From: Spirochaetota bacterium
GTDB taxonomy: Bacteria; Spirochaetota; UBA4802; JAFGJZ01
Direction: 5' to 3'
Assembly: GCA_023396665.1 (NCBI GenBank)
Contig: JAEWVL010000313.1
Coordinates: forward strand, 1 to 11,739
Length of the DNA: 11,739 nucleotides
In this document: positions 6,842 through 11,739 of the stretch, piece by piece
Layout of the letters: each line of letters opens with the position of its first letter
How positions within the stretch are numbered: the stretch's first letter is position 1
Program-made: the position numbers and the translations under genes
The notes under the pieces: generated by a model
Told to the model about the DNA's origin: nothing
The model's database searches: none
The model's input: only the letters and a program-made list of their open reading frames with translations

Positions 6842-6875
6842 TTAACATGATCGAAAAATTTTTCCGTCATGTTAA
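6842..6875. promoter_or_regulatory. 34-bp interrupted palindrome, candidate operator for amtB
   Basis: The outer arms ttaacatga (6842-6850) and tcatgttaa (6867-6875) are exact reverse complements, and the inner 12 bp gaaaaatttttc (6853-6864) is a perfect palindrome with the same centre. Only the two positions between them on each side do not match. The whole element overlaps the candidate promoter used to read amtB, which is where a repressor would bind. The binding protein is unknown. Confidence 0.6.
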
Positions 6876-6878
6876 AAT
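6851..6878 (+). promoter_or_regulatory. Candidate sigma-70-type promoter for amtB-glnK
   Basis: tcgaaa (6851-6856, four of six -35 positions) and taaaat (6873-6878, five of six -10 positions) are separated by 16 bp. Transcription would begin near 6885, giving a leader of about 80 nt before the amtB start. The -35 match is modest, so this is a best guess. Confidence 0.35.
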
Positions 6879-6922
6879 AGACTCGATTATCAAAGCTTTT
6901 TATTCCGCAGCTTGACCGATTT

Positions 6923-6962
6923 CACCCTCTTGAGTTTGAGTAATCCATCATGATGGAGGGTG
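6923..6962 (+). promoter_or_regulatory. Inverted repeat that could mask the amtB ribosome binding site
   Basis: caccctc (6923-6929) is exactly complementary to gagggtg (6956-6962). The latter contains the amtB Shine-Dalgarno sequence, 5 nt ahead of the ATG at 6966. Pairing over the 26-nt interval would hide the ribosome binding site. A perfect palindrome ccatcatgatgg (6946-6957) overlaps the same sequence and offers a competing small hairpin. It matches no riboswitch class I know. Confidence 0.4.
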
Positions 6963-6965
6963 TTT

Positions 6966-8339
6966 ATGAAATCATTACGACGAATTACCACAGCAGCAAT
7001 TGTATTACTTACCGCACACTCGCTTTTCGCTTCAGAGCAGACTATAATCACTGCTCTTGATACGATGTGGGTTTTGTTTGCCGCATTTCTCGTATTCTTT
7101 ATGAATCTGGGTTTTGCCATGGTCGAGACGGGGCTTACCCGTGCAAAGAACTCGGTTAACATTCTGACAAAAAACTTCATCGTCTTCGCAGTAGCATCCA
7201 TATCATTTTGGATTATCGGATGGGGTCTCATGTTCGGTGACGGCAACATGTTTGTCGGCATGAAGGGATTATTTATGCTCACAGGTGAAGATACTTCACC
7301 ATTGACCGGAGACAATTACCGGGGAGTTTACAGCGCAATCAGCTGGACCGGAGTTCCCTTAACCGCCAAATTTTTCTTTCAGCTCGTCTTTGCCGGTACC
7401 TGCGCAACAATCGTCTCTGGAGCGGTTGCGGAAAGAATCAAGTTTCTGTCATTTATCATTTTTTCTTTCATCATTGTCGCCTTCATATACCCCGTAACAG
7501 GTCACTGGATATGGGGCGGAGGCTGGCTGCAATCGCTTGGTATGTGGGATTTTGCCGGTTCGACCGTGGTACACTCAGTGGGAGGATGGGCAGCGCTTGC
7601 CGGAATACTCGTACTGGGGCCCCGATCCGGCAAATACCGCAATGACGGATCAATCAATCCTATCATGGGACACAACATGGGATACGCAACGTTGGGAGCA
7701 CTTGTTCTTTGGTTCGGCTGGTTCGGCTTCAACCCCGGTTCAACGATGGCAGTGGGAGATGGATCCGCTATTGCTCACATAGCCGTAACAACTAACACTT
7801 CTGCGGCATTCGCAATAATCAGTGCAACAGCGGTTTCCTGGTTTATCCAGAAGAAGCCCGACCTTTCAATGATAATCAACGGCGCACTCGCAGGGCTCGT
7901 CGCAATAACCGCACCTTGCGCATTTGTTTCAGTTGCATCTGCCGCAATAATCGGATTGATTGCGGGCATTCTTGTTGTCCTCTCGGTATTTGCATTTGAC
8001 AAATTAAAAATTGACGATCCGGTCGGAGCACTATCTGTTCACCTTGTAAACGGCATCTTCGGCACTCTTGCAGTCGGCCTCTTCGCAGAAGACGGTATCA
8101 CAGGTTCACAGACGGGCAATGGTTTATTTTTCGGCGGCGGATTTAAATTACTGATCGCACAGTTATGCGCCGCAGCCAGTGTCGGTATATTTGTATTTGC
8201 GGTTTCATTAGCGATATGGTTTGTCTTGAAGAAAACGATGGGAATACGTGTTTCAGCGAAAGAAGAGATTTCCGGGCTTGATATAGGAGAGCATGGTATT
8301 AAGTGCTATCCTGAATTTCAAAGCTTTCTGACCAAGTAA
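6966..8339 (+). CDS. amtB: Ammonium transporter, Amt/AmtB family
   Basis: This 457-residue inner-membrane protein conducts ammonium/ammonia into the cell. It has an N-terminal signal-like segment (1-22, ending LFAS) as in E. coli AmtB, then about eleven membrane helices. Family signatures are visible: NLGFAMVETGLTRAKN (about 47-62), the D195FAGSTVVH203 block, LVLWFGWFGFNPGS (about 246-259), and DPVGALSVH359LVNG. By alignment from memory, D195, H203 and H359 match E. coli Asp160, His168 and His318, W183 matches Trp148, and F142 matches Phe107. The pore twin histidines and ammonium site are therefore intact. The C-terminal tail (GIRVSAKEEISGLDIGEHG) is the part that docks P-II proteins. The ATG at 6966 has GAGGG 5 nt upstream; a GTG at 6960 overlaps that site and is rejected. 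glnK follows after 12 bp, the usual operon. Confidence 0.97.
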   Translation: MKSLRRITTAAIVLLTAHSLFASEQTIITALDTMWVLFAAFLVFFMNLGFAMVETGLTRAKNSVNILTKNFIVFAVASISFWIIGWGLMFGDGNMFVGMKGLFMLTGEDTSPLTGDNYRGVYSAISWTGVPLTAKFFFQLVFAGTCATIVSGAVAERIKFLSFIIFSFIIVAFIYPVTGHWIWGGGWLQSLGMWDFAGSTVVHSVGGWAALAGILVLGPRSGKYRNDGSINPIMGHNMGYATLGALVLWFGWFGFNPGSTMAVGDGSAIAHIAVTTNTSAAFAIISATAVSWFIQKKPDLSMIINGALAGLVAITAPCAFVSVASAAIIGLIAGILVVLSVFAFDKLKIDDPVGALSVHLVNGIFGTLAVGLFAEDGITGSQTGNGLFFGGGFKLLIAQLCAAASVGIFVFAVSLAIWFVLKKTMGIRVSAKEEISGLDIGEHGIKCYPEFQSFLTK

Positions 8340-8351
8340 GGGGGGATACCA

Positions 8352-8693
8352 ATGAAAATGGTAATTGCAGTTATTCAGCCGGAGAAATTGACGGATGTAA
8401 AAAACGCTTTGGCAGCAGCAGATATCGGAAAGATGACCGTATCAAGTGTGATTGGATGCGGTCAACAGGGGGGATATCATGAAAACTATCGGGGAGCGGA
8501 CCTTGAAATCAACCTGATCGATAAGGTGCGGATTGAAGTGGCGGTAAATGAAAATTTTGTCGAACCATGTGTCGAAGCAATATGCAAGGCGGCTTATACC
8601 GGCAAAATAGGAGACGGAAAGATATTTATTCTTCCGATTGAAGAATGTATTCGCGTTCGCACCGGCGAACGTGGAAAAGTCGCAATAGGATAA
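8352..8693 (+). CDS. glnK: Nitrogen regulatory protein P-II, GlnK type
   Basis: The protein has 113 residues, the full P-II length. P-II trimers sense ATP/ADP and 2-oxoglutarate and block AmtB when nitrogen is plentiful. The T-loop lies at about 36-55 (CGQQGGYHENYRGADLEIN), the B-loop is TGKIGDGKIF (83-92) and the C-terminal loop is RVRTGERG (101-108); nucleotide-binding residues look intact. Residue 51, the uridylylated tyrosine of enteric GlnB/GlnK, is Leu here, and residue 49, the site of phosphorylated cyanobacterial serine, is Ala. Y46 is kept. Control by covalent T-loop modification is therefore unlikely, leaving ligand binding as the signal. The gene has a strong GGGGGAT ribosome binding site (about 8340-8347), follows amtB by 12 bp and is followed by a terminator. 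Confidence 0.97.
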   Translation: MKMVIAVIQPEKLTDVKNALAAADIGKMTVSSVIGCGQQGGYHENYRGADLEINLIDKVRIEVAVNENFVEPCVEAICKAAYTGKIGDGKIFILPIEECIRVRTGERGKVAIG

Positions 8694-8699
8694 TTCACG

Positions 8700-8730
8700 G
8701 GAGGGCTGTCCATTGACCGCCCTCTCCTTT
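8700..8730 (+). terminator. Probable rho-independent terminator of amtB-glnK
   Basis: gagggc (8701-8706) pairs with gccctc (8719-8724) over a 12-nt loop. The T-rich tail tccttttcttct follows, 7 bp after the glnK stop. The stem is short and the tail is interrupted by C, so the strength is moderate. Confidence 0.65.
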
Positions 8731-8764
8731 TCTTCTCGAACTGCATAACTCCTTTCAAAACTGC

Positions 8765-8793
8765 TTGACACTTCACCAAGTCAATTCGACTAT
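8765..8793 (+). promoter_or_regulatory. Candidate promoter for the serine hydrolase gene
   Basis: A perfect TTGACA (8765-8770) is followed after 17 bp by GACTAT (8788-8793), which matches three of six -10 positions. Transcription would start near 8800, about 110 nt before the ATG at 8910. An inverted pair ttgac/gtcaa (8765-8769, 8780-8784) overlaps it. The rest of the 216-bp gap (8694-8909) holds only the glnK terminator. Confidence 0.4.
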
Positions 8794-8909
8794 CACGTTT
8801 GCCTGCAGCGTTTTCTCATCAATGAGCAGACACACAAAACTGAACTTTTCAAAAACCTGTAAACAACAGCAAGTCACATTGTTCAATCACCTTACTCAGG
8901 AGTAAACAA

Positions 8910-10034
8910 ATGGCAAACTGGAATAATGGAATAACTACACGAAGCCCTCAGAAGGCCGCTTATGATGAAAACCGGCTTCATTTGCTTGTCAACTATATGG
9001 ATTCGCTAATAGAAACAAAACGAATTCAGGCAGGGGGGATACTGCTGGCACGACATGGAGAGATTTTTGCCCATCAGTGCGCAGGCAAATTGACCCACAG
9101 AGATGATGCTCCGGAGATGAGAATTGACGCGATTAAAAGAGCGGCTTCAGTAACAAAGGTGTTCACCGCCGCTGCGATCATGAAACTCGTTGAAGATGGA
9201 ATAATCTGGCTTGAACAGCCCGTAAAAGACATTATTCCGGAATTTGATACGCCGATACACTCCCAAATAACCATATGGCATCTGCTTACGCACACATCCG
9301 GACTTCCTGCTGACCCGGGTTACTTCTGTGAACCCTATCCGATACCCTGGTTTCGAATGATTGAAAATGAAGATTGGATAAAAATTGTCCTTAGCGGGCC
9401 GATACAGTCAAAACCGGGTAAAGAATGGAACTACTCCACACTCGGGTTTTGTATACTCGGAGAAATTATCACGAGGGTATCCGGAAAACATCTTGCCGAT
9501 TATCTGCAGGATGAGATTTTCAAACCGCTCGGCATGAACAGAACATTTATCGATGTACCCGATGAATTATTAAACGAGGTTTGCATCAATGCCGATTGGG
9601 AACTTGACAATATAGCGGATATAAAAAGAAGAGATCCGAAATCGCCGTCACTCGGCGGCTTCGGCGCCTTTACCACGATGTACGATCTTTTCCGCTTCGG
9701 CCAGTGTTTTCTTAACGGCGGTACACTCGACGGTGTTCGCCTGCTGGGGCGCACCACGGTTGAAACGATGACCCGTAACCAGCTCGACAGCGTACCCTCC
9801 TACCATTGGGGAAAAAACTGCATCAATTACCATCAGGGACTCGGATGGGGGTTTTTCTGTGACGGGCCGACCGTCTCCCCGCGTTGCTACAATCACGATG
9901 GCTGGGGATGGTGCTCACTGTTTGTCGATCCGTCCGAAGAGTTCATCTATGTCGCTTTTTTTGCCGACCATTCCGATTGGCATCCCGATGTTATGGTAAA
10001 AACCCGCACCATCGCCTGGTCCGGCATACAATAA
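8910..10034 (+). CDS. Beta-lactamase-family (class C/AmpC-like) serine hydrolase
   Basis: The protein has 374 residues of the class C beta-lactamase/penicillin-binding superfamily. The nucleophile motif is S80-V-T-K83 (RAASVTKVFTAAAIMKL), the Tyr motif is Y175-S-T (EWNYSTLG), and the third motif is H329-D-G331 in place of KTG. A His-X-Gly third motif is common among esterases and peptidases of this fold, so true beta-lactamase activity should not be assumed. HLLTHTSGLP (124-133) is another family hallmark. No signal peptide or membrane helix precedes the domain, so a cytoplasmic location is inferred, unlike AmpC. The start is well supported by CAGGAG 7 nt upstream. Two ABC-2 permease genes follow after 29 bp with no terminator between, so co-transcription is possible. 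The substrate is unknown. Confidence 0.92.
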   Translation: MANWNNGITTRSPQKAAYDENRLHLLVNYMDSLIETKRIQAGGILLARHGEIFAHQCAGKLTHRDDAPEMRIDAIKRAASVTKVFTAAAIMKLVEDGIIWLEQPVKDIIPEFDTPIHSQITIWHLLTHTSGLPADPGYFCEPYPIPWFRMIENEDWIKIVLSGPIQSKPGKEWNYSTLGFCILGEIITRVSGKHLADYLQDEIFKPLGMNRTFIDVPDELLNEVCINADWELDNIADIKRRDPKSPSLGGFGAFTTMYDLFRFGQCFLNGGTLDGVRLLGRTTVETMTRNQLDSVPSYHWGKNCINYHQGLGWGFFCDGPTVSPRCYNHDGWGWCSLFVDPSEEFIYVAFFADHSDWHPDVMVKTRTIAWSGIQ

Positions 10035-10063
10035 GCGCCGATTTTAAGGATTAACTGATCATC

Positions 10064-10882
10064 ATGAAGCCTTTGTCAAATGCAATCAAAACACTTAAGG
10101 CCGTAGCCTTCGTAACCTATAAAGAGTGGGCCGCATACAGGTCACACATGCTGCTGTCTCTTGTCGTCGGCCCGGCGTTCTTTTTGGCACAGGTCTACAT
10201 ATGGCATGCCGTATATGCCGGCAAAGACACTCTCGCGGGCTTCTCTCTTCAGCAGATGCTCGTGTACTACGGTGCCGCCTCTCTCATCTACTACCTGACA
10301 ATGGACTTCGCCGACTGGAATCTTCAGATGCTGATACGCTCGGGAAAATTTATCACCTATATCCTTCGCCCGATGTCACACCGTTATTTCGCCCTTTCCC
10401 AGAAAATCGGTCATCGCATACTCGGTTTTCTTTTTGAATTCATACCGGTATGGCTCATCTTTTTCTTTGTTTTCAGAATACCGCTCATACCGGCGCGCCC
10501 GATCTGGTCCATCATTTCCATTACGCTCAGTTTCATGATACTGTTTTACATCAATTACTCGACAGGTATTCTCGCTTTTTGGCTGACACGCACAGACGGT
10601 ATCCGCGCACTTATCCGCCTGGCGCGTGACCTTATGGCGGGAGTCTTCATTCCGCTTTCTTTTTTTCCCCAGGCAGTTCAGAAGATTCTTTTCTTTTTAC
10701 CGTTTCAGTTCGTCAGCTATGTGCCGGTACGCGTATTTCTCGGCTCATACGAGCTGGCCGGTTTCAGCCTGAGCATTCCGCAGATTGTCGCAATGCAATT
10801 CGGTGCTTTGGTTTTTATGATGATCGCCACCGAGTTACTCTGGCGGCTGGGTATAAAGCATTTTACCGGTGTGGGAGCCTGA
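10064..10882 (+). CDS. ABC-2 family (DUF990-type) exporter permease, first subunit
   Basis: This 272-residue inner-membrane protein has about six hydrophobic segments (near 28-50, 64-82, 116-138, 148-174, 192-214 and 238-262). The cytoplasmic loop RSGKFITYILRPMS (92-105) is the conserved motif of ABC-2/DUF990 permeases and probably contacts the ATPase. It pairs with the next permease and with the ATPase starting at 11708 in a three-gene exporter (COG4587/COG3694/COG4586 type, recalled). The substrate cannot be predicted. The ribosome binding site is weak: AAGGA (10046-10050) lies 13 nt upstream, so translation may depend on the upstream hydrolase mRNA. The ATG at 10064 is kept because the basic, amphipathic N-terminus fits the family. 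Confidence 0.88.
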   Translation: MKPLSNAIKTLKAVAFVTYKEWAAYRSHMLLSLVVGPAFFLAQVYIWHAVYAGKDTLAGFSLQQMLVYYGAASLIYYLTMDFADWNLQMLIRSGKFITYILRPMSHRYFALSQKIGHRILGFLFEFIPVWLIFFFVFRIPLIPARPIWSIISITLSFMILFYINYSTGILAFWLTRTDGIRALIRLARDLMAGVFIPLSFFPQAVQKILFFLPFQFVSYVPVRVFLGSYELAGFSLSIPQIVAMQFGALVFMMIATELLWRLGIKHFTGVGA

Positions 10883-10886
10883 TCGG

Positions 10887-11708
10887 ATGAAACTGAAAAA
10901 AACCCGCATAAAAGGGGAAAGCTTTCGTTTTTCAACTCTGCACCTTTTTTTGCGATCACTGCGAACATCTTTTGCGGAACGTGCAGCCTACCGGGGTGAT
11001 TTCATCATCAGCTTCACAGTTTCTTTTCTTCTTGAACTGGTATCCCCCCTGGTTACGCTTCTCATCTACAACACGGGCAGCTCCTTTCCCGGCTGGTCGA
11101 TGCATGAGGCACTGCTGATTCAGGCGGTGTTTTTGCTATCCCGCGGCATAGCTTTCCCGATCTTTTTCGGCATGGTATGGGTCATTTTCGAGCAGTCACG
11201 GGAAGGCACTTTCGAAATAACGCTTCTCAAGCCGCGATCACCACTGCTTATCACCCTGCTTCGCGGCATTGATATAGAAGGTATCAGTCGTACACTGGGC
11301 GGCATCCTGCTCGTCTCATTGACACTTTCTTATCTGCCCTCCCCGACATTATGCGGCTGGATATTTTTCATGATCTTTCTGTTTTTGTCGGTGCTCATAC
11401 TCTTCAGTTTTGCACTGATTCTCTCGGCAAGCCTGTTCATCTGGGTTGGTAACGGCCGTGTAACAGAGCTTCTGGAATCCATTCTCGTATTTTCTCGCTA
11501 TCCGGGATCCATCTACTCAGCTGCACTGCAATGGATATTCACACTGCTTATCCCCCTTTCAATGATAGCGCTATTTCCCGCGCAGGCGATACTGGGCCGG
11601 TTTTCGCCGGCAATGTTTTACGCAATTCCCGCTTCATTCATCTTTTTTGCGGCGGGCTATTTTTTCTGGAAACAAATGATTCGCTACTATGCCGGAGGGG
11701 GAGGATAA
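10887..11708 (+). CDS. ABC-2 family (DUF990-type) exporter permease, second subunit
   Basis: This 273-residue permease partners the preceding one. It has a basic N-terminus (KLKKTRIKG) and hydrophobic segments near 38-61, 75-102, 134-150, 156-186, 214-236 and 243-262. The loop REGTFEITLLKPRS (105-118) is the counterpart of RSGKFITYILRPMS in the first permease. The end RYYAGGGG is typical of this family. ATG 10887 lies 4 bp after the previous stop, with GGGAG 9 nt upstream; a GTG at 10869 in the same frame would overlap the previous gene and is less likely. Its TAA overlaps the next ATG (TAATG), so the three genes are translationally coupled. Confidence 0.9.
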   Translation: MKLKKTRIKGESFRFSTLHLFLRSLRTSFAERAAYRGDFIISFTVSFLLELVSPLVTLLIYNTGSSFPGWSMHEALLIQAVFLLSRGIAFPIFFGMVWVIFEQSREGTFEITLLKPRSPLLITLLRGIDIEGISRTLGGILLVSLTLSYLPSPTLCGWIFFMIFLFLSVLILFSFALILSASLFIWVGNGRVTELLESILVFSRYPGSIYSAALQWIFTLLIPLSMIALFPAQAILGRFSPAMFYAIPASFIFFAAGYFFWKQMIRYYAGGGG

Positions 11709-11739
11709 TGCAGATAGAGGTTCGGGGTCTTTCGAAAGT
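11708..11739 (+). CDS. Start of ABC transporter ATP-binding protein (3' truncated by window edge)
   Basis: Only the first 10 codons are present (MQIEVRGLSK), followed by two bases of the next codon. The strand-then-GLSK pattern is the usual beginning of an ABC ATPase just ahead of the A-loop. The ATG shares one base with the stop of the preceding permease, and GGAGG (about 11699-11704) is a good ribosome binding site. As the ATPase it would energise the two ABC-2 permeases. No Walker motif is in the window, so the call rests on these residues and the context. Confidence 0.75.
   Translation, partial: MQIEVRGLSK

Larger units (their letters stand above)
6658..6965. other. 308-bp divergent intergenic region rich in palindromes
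   Basis: This region separates the minus-strand small gene (6657) from amtB (6966) and should hold promoters for both. It is AT-rich. Between 6778 and 6875 it carries three consecutive dyad elements, listed separately, then a candidate amtB promoter, then a leader of about 80 nt with an inverted repeat covering the amtB ribosome binding site. No leftward promoter could be fixed, although TATAAA lies close to the small gene's ribosome binding site (complement of about 6668-6673). No coding sequence or tRNA is seen. Confidence 0.6.

Noticed and set aside
6890..7315. Minus-strand open frame over the amtB 5' end
   Set aside because: Its translation is a shadow of the amtB coding sequence and lacks a start signal.
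8442..8771. Minus-strand open frame antisense to glnK
   Set aside because: glnK is unmistakable on the plus strand; the antisense frame has no ribosome binding site or family pattern.
1..11739. CRISPR arrays, tRNA or rRNA genes, insertion sequences, attachment sites
   Set aside because: No regularly spaced repeats, cloverleaf or rRNA-like stretches, transposase genes or terminal inverted repeats with target duplications were seen.

Overview
The window comes from a Gram-negative bacterium: it encodes a TolC-type outer-membrane channel, a protein ending in an outer-membrane-barrel-like domain with a terminal Phe, and several Sec signal peptides. Base composition is moderate, and strong GGAGG-type ribosome binding sites precede most genes. 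I cannot place the organism firmly. The GlnK type (no Tyr51 in the T-loop) recalls spirochaetes, clostridia and relatives. The sigma/anti-sigma/caspase set recalls proteins I know from myxobacteria. Both statements are memory-based inference.

Layout. The left edge carries the 3' end of an unrecognised plus-strand gene. It converges on a minus-strand FmdB-type zinc-ribbon gene across a strong bidirectional terminator. From about 6657 down to 634 everything is on the minus strand. In transcription order: a small protein with a ribbon-helix-helix-like N-terminus; an ECF sigma factor; a single-pass anti-sigma factor overlapping it by 8 bp; an exported caspase-family protease joined to a predicted outer-membrane barrel; then, after a 336-bp gap, a TolC-family protein and the zinc-ribbon protein. 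From 6966 rightwards everything is on the plus strand: amtB-glnK with its own terminator, then a class-C beta-lactamase-like serine hydrolase, two ABC-2 (DUF990-type) permeases, and the first 10 codons of their ATPase.

How the genes work together. Sigma factor, anti-sigma factor and caspase look like one envelope-signalling unit. The anti-sigma factor has a cytoplasmic sigma-binding part, one membrane helix and a periplasmic domain resembling DUF4384. The caspase keeps its His/Cys dyad and should sit in the periplasm, held at the outer membrane. A reasonable hypothesis is that the caspase cleaves or senses the anti-sigma periplasmic domain, or is itself the output of the sigma factor. amtB-glnK is a standard ammonium uptake and nitrogen-sensing pair, but this GlnK lacks the uridylylation tyrosine. 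The ABC-2 trio is an exporter of unknown substrate, possibly co-transcribed with the hydrolase.

The 308-bp divergent region before amtB is unusually structured: a nearly perfect 18-bp-stem hairpin, a 19-bp palindrome and a 34-bp interrupted palindrome lie in a row within 100 bp. The last overlaps a candidate amtB promoter. A further inverted repeat could mask the amtB ribosome binding site.
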